Origin: Closterium sp. Naga37s-1
Taxonomy: Eukaryota; Streptophyta; Zygnematophyceae; Desmidiales; Closteriaceae
Assembly (NCBI GenBank): GCA_947471745.1
Contig: CANJKZ010000956.1
Location: 186,001-250,000 of the forward strand
Direction of reading: 5' to 3'
DNA length: 64,000 nt
The translations under genes and the position numbers were made by a program. This document shows, one piece after another, positions 21,358-31,738 of this stretch; position 1 is the first letter of the stretch, and each line of letters starts with the position of its first letter. The notes under the pieces were generated by a model. The model was given only the letters and a program-made list of their open reading frames with translations, made no database searches and was not told where the DNA came from.

Positions 21358-23724
21358 GAGCCGGAGCTGCTGCGTCTTCCGGTGGTCCTGCTGGAGCTGG
21401 AGCTGCTGGCGGTACTGGAGCTGGAGGTGCTGCTGGAGCCGGTTCTCCTGTGGGTGCTGGAGTTGGTGCTGCTGGAGCTACTGGAGGTGCTGCTGGTGCT
21501 GGTGGTGCTGCTGGGGTTGGAGCTGACGCTGGGGGTGCTAGTGCTGTCCTTGCTGGTTCTGGAGGCGCTGCGCGGCCGCGGCCGTACTTCGTTCCGCTCC
21601 TTGAGCAGGTTCTTGGTCTTCCGCCTTCTTCTGGTCCTGCTCCTTCCTTAGAGTGTCCACCGACTGTCCAGTCCGAGTCGTAGTTACAGCTGGCCTCCCC
21701 ACTGCCTGCTCCTTCTCCCTACGCTGCTCCTACTGGAGGTCTTGCTGAGCGTCGTGAGCCTGAGTCGCGTCCTGCGTCACCTGTTCGTGCTGCTCGCACT
21801 GGTCGTCGTGTTCCACGTCCGCGTCATCCTGCGGTCCCCGGCACGCACCACATGGCACTGCGTCCTTCCACTGCTCCGCAGCGTGTCCCTTTGCCGTCTC
21901 CTCCAGAGTCCTCTCTTCCTACTCTTGCTGACTCGGAGTCTGACTCCCTTCGTGCTGCCAGTCCTACTGTCACGCGTCTCCTGGCCACTGTTGTCACTGA
22001 CCCTTCCTTTGAGTCCACTGCTGCGTCTGCCTTAGTTGCTGAGCTTGTCGACTTCGCTGCTCACTGTCGTCTCGACTATGCAGCTAGTCTTGTTGCAGAG
22101 TCTGAGTCTGTCTGTCCTCCGTCCGTCGGGGGTGAGTGTGCTCTTAGCACGGACGTCCTTGAGGACAGGCAGGAGGAGTTTGAGTGCTTTGCCGCTGCTG
22201 TACCTCATCTCGTGTCCATGCTGCTTGCCCCTGAGGGAGACCCGGATGCACCAGACATCCCGACCCCCCGCTCTTACGCAGAGGCGATAGAGGGTCCCTA
22301 CTCCTCTCAGTGGCAGTCAGCCATGGATGCAGAGATGGCTTCCTGGAAGTCCACAGGCACTTACGTCGACGAGGTTCCCCCACCTGGGGCGAACATCGTC
22401 AGTGGCATGTGGATTTTCAGGGTGAAGCGGCCGCCGGGTTCTCCGCCTGTCTTCAAGGCGCGTTACGTGGCTCGAGGCTTCAGTCAGCGGCAGGGAGTTG
22501 ACTACTTTCAGACCTTCTCCCCGACCCCGAAGATGACCACTCTTTGGGTTCTGCTGCACGTTGCTGCTCAGCGTGACTACGAGCTACACTCTCTTTACTT
22601 CAACACAGCTTTCCTACAGGGCAGCCTGCACGAGGAGATCTGGCTGCGCCGCCCACCTGGCTTCACTGGGTCGTTTCTTTCAAGTACCCAGTGGAGCCTC
22701 CGGCGGCCAGTCTACGGTCTCCGCCAGGCGCCCCGTGAGTGGCACGACACACTGAGGACTACGCTTGCGGCTCTTGGGTTTGCTCCTTCTACTGCTGACC
22801 TGTCGCTGTTTCTGCGCACCGACACTTTGCTGCCGCAGTTCTACATCCTCGTGTACGTCGACGACTTGGTCTTTGCTACGGCTGACACTGCTGGACTCGC
22901 CCACGTGAAGTCCGAGCTACAGAAGAGACACACGTGCACAGACCTGGGTGAAGTGCGCAGCTATCTTGGCTTGCAGATCACCCGGGACAGAGCACGGCAC
23001 ACCATTACCCTGACTCAGTCACACATGGTGCAGCAGGTCCTTCAGCGCTTCGACTTCACGTACTCCTCGCCTCAGGCCACTCCTCTGTCTACTCGCCACT
23101 CGCTCTCAGCTCTGCCTTCGGATGAGTCCGTAGAGCCGAGTGGCCCGTACCCAGAGCTTGTTGGCTGCCTCATGTACCTGATGACCTGCACTCGTCCTGA
23201 CCTGGCATACCCTCTTAGCATCTTGGCACGCTATGTTGCTCCTGGGAGACACCGACCAGAGCACATGGCTGCAGCGAAGAAGGTGTTGCGCTACTTGTGC
23301 AGTACGTCGGGCATGGGGCTAGTGCTTGGAGGGCGGAGTCCAGTGGTCCTCACTGGTCACGCAGACGCGTCTTGGGTTGACGACCTGGCTACGCAGCGGT
23401 CGTCACAGGGTTACACCTTCAGCCTTGGTTCCGGCTCTGTTTTGTGGCGGTCTACCCGCTCGTCTTCTGTTCTCAGCTCCAGCTGTGAGGCTGAGATCTA
23501 CGCAGGGGCCATGGCTGCACAGGAGTTACGCTGGCTCACCTACCTGCTGACTGACCTGGGAGAGCCGCCTCGTTCTCCTCCAGTTCTGTACGTAGACAAC
23601 AAGGCCATGTTGGCCTTGTGTCGGGAGCACAGACTGGAGCACAGAACAAAGCACATTGCTCTTCGCTACTTCCTTGCTCGTGAGCTGCAGCAGCGTGGTC
23701 AGCTGCGCCTTGCTTACGTGGCCT
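21356..23724 (+). repeat. direct repeat, copy 2 (element E RT region)
   Basis: Second copy of 13597-15965. Unlike copy 1 it continues into a complete RNase H end, 3' UTR and LTR. Confidence 0.92.
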
Positions 23725-23837
23725 CTCAGGCCAACACTGCTGATATCTTCACCAAGGCACTTCAGCCTTGTGATCATCAGCGCTTCTGTACTATGTTAGG
23801 TCTTGTGCCTACTTGGCCTCACTTGCTTACCTCTTGA
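21852..23837 (+). CDS. copia reverse transcriptase/RNase H, complete C-terminal part of E
   Basis: 661 open codons, from MALRPSTAPQRVPLPSP to PTWPHLLTS and stop. The RT core has WIFRVKRPPGSPPVFKARY, FNTAFLQGSLHEEIWLRRP, YGLRQAPREW and the catalytic VYVDDLVFA. RNase H has the acidic residues in GHADASWVDD, SCEAEIYAG and YVDNKAM, and ends SQANTADIFTKALQP. In an intact element this would be the C-terminal product of a Gag-Pol polyprotein. Here it is cut off from gag by upstream stops and the foreign block. It is the longest undamaged pol segment in the window. Confidence 0.85.
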   Translation: MALRPSTAPQRVPLPSPPESSLPTLADSESDSLRAASPTVTRLLATVVTDPSFESTAASALVAELVDFAAHCRLDYAASLVAESESVCPPSVGGECALSTDVLEDRQEEFECFAAAVPHLVSMLLAPEGDPDAPDIPTPRSYAEAIEGPYSSQWQSAMDAEMASWKSTGTYVDEVPPPGANIVSGMWIFRVKRPPGSPPVFKARYVARGFSQRQGVDYFQTFSPTPKMTTLWVLLHVAAQRDYELHSLYFNTAFLQGSLHEEIWLRRPPGFTGSFLSSTQWSLRRPVYGLRQAPREWHDTLRTTLAALGFAPSTADLSLFLRTDTLLPQFYILVYVDDLVFATADTAGLAHVKSELQKRHTCTDLGEVRSYLGLQITRDRARHTITLTQSHMVQQVLQRFDFTYSSPQATPLSTRHSLSALPSDESVEPSGPYPELVGCLMYLMTCTRPDLAYPLSILARYVAPGRHRPEHMAAAKKVLRYLCSTSGMGLVLGGRSPVVLTGHADASWVDDLATQRSSQGYTFSLGSGSVLWRSTRSSSVLSSSCEAEIYAGAMAAQELRWLTYLLTDLGEPPRSPPVLYVDNKAMLALCREHRLEHRTKHIALRYFLARELQQRGQLRLAYVASQANTADIFTKALQPCDHQRFCTMLGLVPTWPHLLTS

Positions 23838-24041
23838 CTTTACTTGTACTGTGATCTATATATACCTGCACCTGCTTGTTTACCTTTTATATATAACCCT
23901 GCATGTGAACTGGCTTTGTGGCCTTTGACCCTATGCTCGGAATGTGTGGTGACGTTGTGATCCAACCTGAGCTTGCTTTGCTTTGCTTTGTTTAACTGGT
24001 CTTGTGACCCCTTGTTCTCCCCCACTTTGCCTATGGGGGTG
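23838..24041 (+). other. element E 3' UTR and polypurine tract
   Basis: Contains a tatata-rich start and the conserved copia 3' block (tgtggtgacgttgtgatcca, cttgttctcccccactttgc) ending in the purine tract ctatgggggtg just before the LTR. The same ~200-230-bp block follows RNase H at 32166, 39878, 42935 and 57912. Confidence 0.8.
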
Positions 24042-24165
24042 TGTCACACTTATATGCTATAGTCTGTTTAGGCTGTAGTGGGGTAGACACTATGGGGTAC
24101 AGTTTCCTAGGGTTTCATATTTGTACCCAACTCTTTTCTTAGTCAATCATTCCTGTTTCTTCACA
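24042..24165 (+). repeat. element E 3' LTR
   Basis: 124 bp, same sequence as 9231-9354, followed by the target duplication ggctg (24166-24170), after which element F integrase sequence resumes. Confidence 0.95.
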
Positions 24166-25283
24166 GGCTGGGCCCCACACGTCCATGTGGAGAGTCTGCA
24201 GGGGAGCAGTCGTCAGGGGAAACGAGGAGGAGTGAGGAGCGGCGCGCTGCCGCCCCTCGATGCAAGGAAGGTAGGGCGGGGCAGGCGAGGGCGGGAGGGG
24301 AGGCAGAGACCTGGGTGGACCAGAGACGAGAAACCGAGAGTGCATGCCACGAAGGCGTGACCCAGGCAGTGGTGCCACAGAAGAGTCTAGTGCGACAGGA
24401 GGCGACACGAGCAAGAGGTGGCTACCTGACCTGACGCGGACACCTGAGCTGACGCAGCGACCTGAGGAGGCTCGGTAGCCAGCGTGTACAGACTTGACCC
24501 TGGCCGACGAGTGAACGTAGCCAGGTGACGCCCCGTCCGTGTGCACGTGCAGATCGACACACGCTGACCCCCAGGAGTGGTGGTAGTGACCATCGCATCC
24601 TGAAGGGCAGCGGTACTCACCAAGTTCGTAGAGAACGAGTGGAGGTGAAGGCCTCACAGTGAGCTGGATGGAACCGCCGGACACGGGAGGACAGTGGAGG
24701 AACGGGCAATGACCGGGCCCCCTGAGGGGTCAGCCAGTCTGACCGGGACAGGTGCAGGGAGAGGAGTGAGAGTGATGCTGTCACGAAAGAAACAGCGCGA
24801 GGCGCCGGAGTCCAACGTGAAGGTGTGCAAGGCCTGAGCAGGCGCAGTACCAGGGAGAGTACCAGACTCACTAGCACCTAGAGCAGCAGCAGCTATACCT
24901 GGGTCAGGCGGCACACACCGGTAACAGTCACCCTCAGCACTAACAGACAAAGCATACATAGCAGAGATAACAACATCATAGTCTAGGTCAAAGATAGCAA
25001 CTCCCGACCTAAGCAAATCCGTTCAGCCAGGGCGCTCGACGTCGTCACCAAACTCAGCACGCCAGGCATCGTCAAGGCGGGAGAAGCAGCGGTGCTCAGT
25101 GTGAAACTTCCCGCATGTCTGGCCCGCACGGACACCCGTGCGAATGACATACGGGCAGGTCTCACTACCCCTACCCGTCCCACGCTGAACCAACCACTCA
25201 CGGAGCTGCTGGAGCGACTGGGTCTCGCTCCGACGCTGCTGCTGCTGTCGCTGACCACCACCAGGGCCTCCACACCGAGGTCC
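24166..25283 (-). pseudogene. copia gag C-terminus, protease and integrase start, element F (right half)
   Basis: From the right: gag tail with Gln/Arg repeats and the Cys/His motif CPYVIRTGVRAGQTCGKFHT (all ligand positions present), FDLDYDVVISAMYALSVSAE, protease LHTFTLDSGASRCFFRD at about 24824-24775, pre-integrase and HMDVWGPA. Stops are present (near 25025 in gag). It joins transposase-containing DNA at about 25283. Shares extensive sequence with element A. Confidence 0.85.
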
Positions 25284-25353
25284 ACTCCTTGTCCCTACTC
25301 CTCACACCATCTGTCCTAACCCTCCCCTTTGCTGCTATCCCCGAATTCTGCAG

Positions 25354-26552
25354 GTCATGGTGTTTGTTTTTGCCGGCCTGCTTCGCCAGCCCCAGATGGA
25401 TGCAGTTCGTGCCTATCTTGGATGGTACCTCCTGTGCTCCCAACCACAGGGGCACACTGAGCGGTCCCTCCGGGAGCTGAAAAATATGACGTCCCGGTAC
25501 TAATACCATGCATGTAAACCCCTGTGCATGGGATGAATGCTTGGCTACTGTAAATGTGCTCTTGTAGTAGGCAATCTGGTGAGGATGTTGCTGCTAAACT
25601 TTTATAGGAAAGGATCTAGAATAGGAAAGCCATATGAATAAGTAGACTCTGATGTGTTTGCACGTGTTGTCATTCCCCACTCCCATCAGGCTGGTTGAGC
25701 AGTTGCAGGCTGCCTTTCCAAAGCAACCATCCTCTTGGTGCCTTGTGAAAACCCATCTCATGTCGCATTACGTCGACTCCATTCGTCGAGCGGGTCATGT
25801 GACCGAATTCAGCACCAACATGTTTGAGCACTTGCACGGACCGTTGGTAAAGAGGATCTACCGTCGGTCCAACAAGCGCAATGTAGATGGGCAGATCATG
25901 AAGTTCCATGCTAGGCGCATTCCGGATGTGGTGCCAGTGGACGATCCTGCTGGCCGGGACACAGCCATGCGGCAGGTCAACATGTTTAGTACTTGAATTG
26001 CATGGATATGAATGCAGAATGGAATAAAATCCTTATCATATTTTGGCAGGCAATTGAGAGCGACACACAGACTCTTATTAAGGAGTCATACTTCCTCCCT
26101 GTGGAGTTACCAGAAGAACCCACCTCCACGAACTGGTTTGCAAGGAAGTGGGCCAAGCAACACCCTGGTGCCCAAGCTGCCCTCAAGGATGCGTTAATAC
26201 GTTATGCTGGATGCGTCACCAAGATTCGAGTAAGTACTTGAATGTTTGTGCAATCAACCATCATTTGACTGGCCAGTATCAGTGATGACTACCACCAATT
26301 GTTATGCAGGCCCGTGCATCGCTGGCAATCCCTGCGGCAAACGACGCCAGCTTCTCAAGAGTTTTTCACTTTGTTCGAGCGACTCCTGACTGTTTTGAGA
26401 GGCCATGGTACTCGGATGTTGCAGTGGAGGGTGTAAGGTATGGTCGGAGAGAGGAGTGGTATGCAAGGTTGCTTCTGTTGTTCCATACAAAAATGCGTGG
26501 AGAGAGGGAGGAGCTGGCGTACATTAGATCTTGGAATGCAAGTATCTTGTAA
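25354..26552 (+). pseudogene. Plavaka/CACTA-like transposase, C-terminal exons
   Basis: Putative exons: 25354-~25496 (MVFVFAGLLRQPQMDAVRAY), 25690-25975 (WCLVKTHLMSHYVDSIRRAG, TNMFEHLHGPLVKRIYRRSN), 26050-26229 and 26310-26552 (RPWYSDVAVEG, EEWYARLLLLF). Introns have GT-AG ends (GTCAAC...GGCAG, GTAAGT...TGCAG). The pattern of a conserved H-Y-DSIRR segment, an E-(R/H)LH segment with a K-R-Y-R-xSNK(R) run, and a late RPWY..V..EWYA(R/Q)LxLLF segment resembles Plavaka-type CACTA transposases as I remember them. The catalytic N-terminal part is missing, replaced by element F. Confidence 0.45.
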
Positions 26553-26817
26553 TAAAATGGCCAGCATATTTTCCAGCAATCACATTTTACAGAAGTCAAA
26601 GCTAAGAAAACCAATTACAAATTTACAACCATTTTGGCACGCTCCAAATAAACGACAATGTACCGGAGTCGCGAATTCGATTTCGACTCCAACAAACAAG
26701 CGCGTTCCGATTTTATCCCGTGCTTGGTCGCATTTTTGTTTCGGAACTTCGCCAACCAAAACACCTGAACTGTACCCCCATTCGAACCCCTTCAAAAACC
26801 AAGGTTTTTTGTGATGG
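26553..26817. other. unassigned spacer between transposase and gag relics
   Basis: About 265 bp with no recognised coding sequence. It separates plus-strand transposase exons from minus-strand copia gag. Confidence 0.4.
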
Positions 26818-27362
26818 TAGCTTCCATGCCTTTGGTCCAGAGTCATCCAGCTCCACCAAGTCCTTGATATGCTGGAGCATGTCGTTGTTGACCGATTGTA
26901 TGATGAGGTCGAACACCACCGCGCTCTTCTCAATCCAACGATTGCGTGCGTCTCCTTCCTCCCGTACCTTCTCTTCCCCCATAGCCAACTTCAGTAGATT
27001 GTACCATTTGAAGGCACTCCTTATCCGCCCACTCCATTCCTCGTCGTTGGAACCATCCAATGCCTCAATCTTGGATGGTGGCGGCTCATTCCTCTTCTCA
27101 GCTGCTTCTCCACTCCCTTGACTCATCTTATCTTCACCTAATGTCCGGTTTCAGCTCCCCCCTTTGCTGTCCACACCAAAGTCCCACAATATTTTCACAA
27201 GTGTCGGCGCCAACGAAATTTCGGCAGAGTTTCCCCTTAGCCGAACTCACATCCAACATTTAGAACGCCACTTAGGCACACCCACAGGCCATGGTGGGTC
27301 TAGAAGGTTCTTCACACCTCATTAGACTCTCCAAAAAGTCCTTAATCAGCTCTGATACCACT
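26818..27362 (-). pseudogene. copia gag N-terminus, leader and primer site (third gag type)
   Basis: The minus-strand ATG at 27126 starts MSQGSGEAAEKRNEPPPSKI, then EEWSGRIRSAFKWYNLLKL and DDSGPKAWK, where it stops matching gag at about 26818. The primer site tggtatcagagc lies on the minus strand at 27360-27349 with the LTR beyond it from 27363. The layout equals that at 19105-20051 but the protein is different. Truncated, non-functional. Confidence 0.65.
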
Positions 27363-27717
27363 TGTTAGAGACTAAGGACGGAGTCTAGGAAGATTAGGGG
27401 CCGAAATGACTCAGAATCGTTGGTCTATAATTCTGGACAGAATTGTCTACTTCATAAGAAACGTCGTCGACAAACATTTCACTATGAGAATGTTTTCAAA
27501 CGCGAGTATGTTGTAGCCCTTGACCGTGGCTATCTTTCCCAATTAGAATCGTATAAAAAAATGGAGTATAACTTGAGTTATGAATTTCGGCCCACAAGGG
27601 GGTATGCTGCCATAGAAACTTAACTCAATCACAATTGTCTCACAAGTTCCACCCAAGAGAGTTAGAGTACCAATATACCAGGTATAGGGGGATGCTTCTC
27701 AGAGGGGAGGTTTTCGC
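27363..27717 (-). repeat. probable LTR remnant next to the 27.1-kb gag
   Basis: AT-richer DNA starting tgttagagactaagg beside the primer site. Its outer end is lost at about 27717 where copia D gag sequence begins. The short ORF 27420-27623 has no recognisable domain. Confidence 0.4.
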
Positions 27718-30012
27718 GGTGGCCAGGGGCAGCAGCAGCAGCGTCGGAGCGAGACCCCTACGCCCCAGCAGCTTTGTGAGTGGTTTTCTCAGCGTGGGGC
27801 GTCTGGGGGTAGTGTTCGCTGCCCGTATGTCATTCGCACAGGTGACCACGCTGGTCAGACATGTGGGAAGTTTCACACACAGCACCGCTGCTTCTCCCGC
27901 CTTGATGATGCTTGGCGCGCAGAGATTGGCGACGAGGCTGAGCGCCCCCGCTGGCTAGAGCTGCGTAGGTCTGGAGTTGATATCTTTGCTCTTGACTATG
28001 ATGCTATCCTTGCTGCCATGTATGCCTTGTCTGTTGGTGCTGAAAATGGCTATTACCTGTGTGTGCCGCCCGACCCAGGTATAGAGGCTGCTGCTCTAGG
28101 TGCTAGTGCGTCTGCTCTCCCTGGTACTGCGCCTGCTGAGGCCTTACACACCTTCATGCTTGACTCAGGTGCTTTCCACTGTTTCTTTTGCGACAGTACC
28201 ACCCTCACTCCATTCCCTGCACCTGTTCCACACAGACTGGCTGACCCCTCAGGGGGCCCAGTTCTTGCCCGTTCCTCCACTGTTCTCCCGTGTCCGGCGG
28301 TTCTGTCCGGCTCACTGTCAGGTCTTCACCTCCCCTCGTTCTCTCAAACTTGGTGAGTGCCGCTGCCCTCCAGGATGCGATGGTCACTACCACCACTCCT
28401 GCGGGTCAGCGTGTGTCGATCTGCACGTGTACACGGACGGGCTGTCACCTGGCCATGTTCACCCGTCAGCCTTGGTCGAGTCTGTACACACTGACTACTG
28501 AGTCTCCTCAGGTAGCTGCGTCTGCTCAGGAGTCCGCGTTAGGTCCGGTAGCAGCCCCCTGCTCGTGTCGCCTCCTGACGCACCAGACTCTCCTGTGGCA
28601 CCACCGCCTTGGTCACCCCTCCTTGCCACGCCTTCGTGGCATACACTCCCGCCTCCTTGTTTCTGGTCTTCCCAGGTCTCTGCCTCCCCTCCCGCCCTCG
28701 CCTGCTCCGCCCTGCCTTCCTTGCGTCGAGGGGCGGCAGCGAGCCGCTCCCCACTCCTCCTCGTTTCCCCCGACGACTGCTCCCCTGCAGACTCTCCACA
28801 TGGACGTGTGGGGCCCAGCCCGCGTCAGTGGACAGGGCCGCGAGCGCTACTTTCTGCTGGTTGTTGACGACTACACGCGGTACACCACGGTCTTTCCCTT
28901 GCGCAGCAAGGGTGAGGTCCCTGATGTCTTGATCCCTTGGATCCGCGCAGTCCGTCTCCAGCTACGCGAGCAGTTCCGCGAGGACCTTCCTGTCCTACGT
29001 CTGCACTCTGATAGAGGTGGTGAGTTCTCCTCCGACCTCTTGCGGGACTTTTTTCGTGGGGAGGGCATCCTCCAGTCATTCATGCTTCCGGCCTCCCTGC
29101 GGTAAAACGGGGTTGCTGAGTGCCGCATTGGCTTAGTCATGGAGGTGGCTCGTACCTCCATGATCCATGCGGCTGCTCCCCATTTTCTGTGGCCGTTTGC
29201 AGTCCGGTACACTGCGCATCAGCTCAACCTTTGGCCCCGTGTCTCCTTGCCGGAGAACTCGCCTACACTGCGTTGGACGGGGAAGGTTGGCGATGCGTCG
29301 GTGTTCCGGGTCTGCGTTGGACACTGGAGCCGGAGGCACTGGAGCTGTAGACTTTGGAGCTGGAGGTGCTAGCGCTGGGGTTGCTAGAGCTGGCGGTACT
29401 GGTGCTGGAGGCACTGTGCAGCGGCGACCGTTTTTTGTTCCGCCGCCACCGTCGTCTGTGCCGCCACCTGACTCGGTCCTTCGCCAGGTTCTTAGTCTCC
29501 CGTATTCTACTGGCCTTCTTCCTAGCTTCCTGAGTCCACCGCCTCACCTGTCGCAACCACAATTACAGCCAGACTCCCCTTTGCATGCTACTTCTCCTTA
29601 CGCTGAGTAGACAGACTCTTTTACAGAGCGTTGTGAGCCTAAGTCTCGTCCTGCATCGCCTGTTCGCGCTTCTCGCACTGGTCGTCCTGTCCCCGGCACT
29701 CACATTATGGCACTTCGTCCTTCCTCTGTTACACTACGAGTTCCCCTGCCGCCTCCTCCTGCGTCCTCTCTTCCCGCCGTTCCTGACCCTGAGTCTGACT
29801 TAGCTCGTGCTGCCAGTCCTACTGTCCCTCGTCTTCTAGCCACTGTTGCCACTGACCCTTCGTTTGAGTCCACTACTGCGCCTTCCCTAGTTGCTGAGCT
29901 TCTTGACTTTGCTGCCGCCTGTCGTCTCGTCTGCGCCACTAGTCTTGTTGCTGAGTCTGAGTCTGGCTGTCCTCCGTCCGTCGGGGGTGAGTGTGCTCTT
30001 GGCACGGACGTC
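27718..30012 (+). pseudogene. copia mosaic D, part 1: gag C-terminus to RT N-terminal extension
   Basis: Begins in the gag Gln/Arg run (ggtggccaggggcagcag), then PQQLCEWFSQRGASGG, the Cys/His motif CPYVIRTGDHAGQTCGKFHT, protease (LDSGAF, mutated from DSGAS) near 28160 and integrase at 28290-29300 (VVDDYTRYTTVFPLRSKGE, LHSDRGGEFSSDLLRDFFRG). A stop replaces the Gln codon at about 29102. At 29311 integrase is fused to the second half of the linker (deletion). The RT N-terminal extension follows until ECALGTDV at 30012. Several frame changes; dead. Confidence 0.85.
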
Positions 30013-30775
30013 CTGAGCCTAGGGGTGCTGAGCTTGAGGGTACGATGCTTGGGGGTGTTGAGTCTGAGGGTGCGGAGTTTAGGGGTGCTGAGCCTGAGGG
30101 TGCGGAGCCTGGGGGTGCTGAGCCTAGGGGTACTGCATCTACTGGAGGTCCTGCGGGTGCCTCGCTAAGACTGTCTCACCGGCGGGAGCCTCTCTCACCG
30201 CAGAAGCTGCGCGAGTGGTTTGCTCAGCGCACACGCCTTAGGAGTGGCACTGCAATAGTTAGAGGCTCTGCCACTGGAGACACTGGAGTTGGAGGTGCTG
30301 GAGTTACTGCTGGAGCTGGAGGTACCGGAGGTGCTGGAGCTGCTGGTTATGGAGGTGCTCGTCCTAGTGGTACTGGAGCTGCTAGAGCTGGTGGTGTTGG
30401 AGGCGCTGGGGCTGGAGACCCTGGCGCTGGAGGCACTGGAGCTGGAGACCCTGGCGCTGGAGGCACTGGAGCTGGAGACCCTGGCGCTGGAGGCACTGAA
30501 GCTGGAGGTGCTGGAGCAACTAGTCCTGGAGGTGCTGGAGTTACTGCTGGAGTTGGAGGTCCTGGAGGTGCTGGAGCTGCTGGTCCTCGAGGTGCTCGTA
30601 CTAGAGGTACAGAAGCTGCCGGAGCTGGTGGTGTTGGAGGCGCTAGAGCTGGAGACCCTGGAGCTGGAGGCACTGGTGCTGGAGACGATGGAGCGGGAGG
30701 AGCTGGAGCTGGAGACTCTGGAGGTGGAGAAGCTGGAGCTGGAGGAGGTGGAGCTGGAGACTCGGGCGCGCGTCG
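30013..30775 (+). repeat. copia mosaic D, part 2: linker minisatellite
   Basis: At 30013 the RT extension switches back into a linker: 15-bp gagcctgggggtgctgag units, the motif EPLSPQKLREWFAQRTRLRSG at about 30186-30248, then Gly/Ala repeats including four near-identical 30-bp units ggcactggagctggagaccc (30430-30500). Coding in principle; here it is an isolated fragment of another copy. Confidence 0.85.
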
Positions 30776-31376
30776 GTTTCTCCACGCGCAGCTTATTCCC
30801 CGCCCCCGCCCCCCTCCCCCCCCCTCCCCCCTCCCCATGAGGGTGTTGGGGGGAGTCAGGAGTGGCGGTTGGGGGTGGTTGCACCTCCAGTGCCCCGCTG
30901 CTCAGCTTCGTCACCAAGCCAGCAGCCCCCCCCCCCCCCTCCCCTTCTTCTCCATCCCCCTGCTGCGCGTGCAGCAGTGGGGGGGAGGGTATGGGGGTGG
31001 CGGGTGTGGCGTACGACGGGTGTGGGGGGAGAGTACGGGGGAGCTTGGAGGTTCAGCGGGTGGCAGGAGGGGATCTGCAGCACCAGCCCCCCCCCCCCAC
31101 CTTCTCTTCCATCCCTGGGGGGTGGCGGATAGTGGAGCAGCAGTGGGGGGGAGGGGATCTGCAGCACCAGCCCCCCCCCCCCGCCCCCCCCCCCCTTCTC
31201 CTCCATTCCCCTGCTGCGGGTGCAGCAGTGGGGGGGAGGGTATGGGGGTGGCGGGTGTGAGTGAACTGCTGCCGCCTCTCCTCCTCTCTCTCCCACTGCT
31301 GCACATTCCGCTGGGGGGGGGGGGGGGTTGGGGGAGATGAGGGACGAAGCAGCCACACATCTGTGAATGCCGCCCT
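30776..31376. repeat. G/C-homopolymer-rich repeat region
   Basis: Contains repeated phrases such as ctgctgcgggtgcagcagtg followed by ggggggagggtatgggggtg (near 30960 and 31210) and gcagcaccagcccccccccc (near 31077 and 31163). The units are roughly 110-250 bp and imperfect. Long C and G runs make the assembly uncertain here. It resembles in style the C-rich interior of LARD1 and LARD2. No gene supported. Confidence 0.7.
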
Positions 31377-31738
31377 CTGCTACCGTGGTTCCTCCAGCTA
31401 CAGCCCCTGTCGCCACCCTTGTTTGTCTTGCCTCTCTACTGCTGTTGAGCGGTAGGTGCTGCCGTTGAGCCTTGCTGTGCCGCCGCCCTTGCCGCCGCAC
31501 GCTCCTGCTCTCCAGGCGGCCTGCCGCCACATGCACCTGCTTCTGCTGTGCCGCCGCCCTTGCTGCCGCAAGCTCCTGCTTCTACAGCTTCTACCTTGGC
31601 TGCGGGGTTACTGCAACTGTATCTGCCACTATTGCACTGGTTGTCACTGCTCTTGCATGCTGCGTCTTTGTTCTGCTTGGTGTACCCCTGCAGGTTGTGT
31701 CTAGCACTTGGCTCTTCCTGCATGCAATTAAGGGGGGA
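31377..31738 (+). other. 3' end of an unidentified LTR element with a hydrophobic ORF and polypurine tract
   Basis: A plus-strand frame (from 31472) encodes Cys/Ala/Leu-rich sequence and one strongly hydrophobic stretch, VSATIALVVTALACCVFVLL (about 31628-31690), shortly before the purine tract aattaaggggggatg (31727-31738) and an LTR-like TGTCAGAAT start. I do not recognise the family. The reading frame continues by chance into the LTR and RNase H fragment downstream, so the 232-codon ORF is not one protein. Confidence 0.45.

Larger units (their letters stand above)
9231..24165 (+). mobile_element. composite Ty1/copia element 'E' with duplicated RT and an internal foreign block
   Basis: Bounded by 124-bp LTRs (9231-9354 and 24042-24165) that I read as identical, with target duplication ggctg on both sides. 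The order is LTR, primer site, GC-rich leader, gag, protease, integrase, linker, RT/RNase H copy 1 (truncated at 15965), foreign block 15964-21357, RT/RNase H copy 2 (complete), 3' UTR, LTR. Removing the extra 7759 bp would leave a 7176-bp element of ordinary copia size. The coding region is disrupted despite LTR identity. The foreign block matches 32232-37624 almost perfectly. Confidence 0.9.
7035..25283 (-). mobile_element. Ty1/copia element 'F', truncated at both ends and split by element E
   Basis: The minus-strand copia sequence runs right to left as gag C-terminus, protease, integrase, linker and start of reverse transcriptase. It is split at 9230/24166 by element E, and the host pentamer ggctg is duplicated on each side (9226-9230, 24166-24170). 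Integrase sequence is continuous across the gap. F ends on the left at 7035, just after the RT start (QAAMDAEMA), and on the right at about 25283 in gag, where transposase exons begin. Neither LTR is present. Confidence 0.88.
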
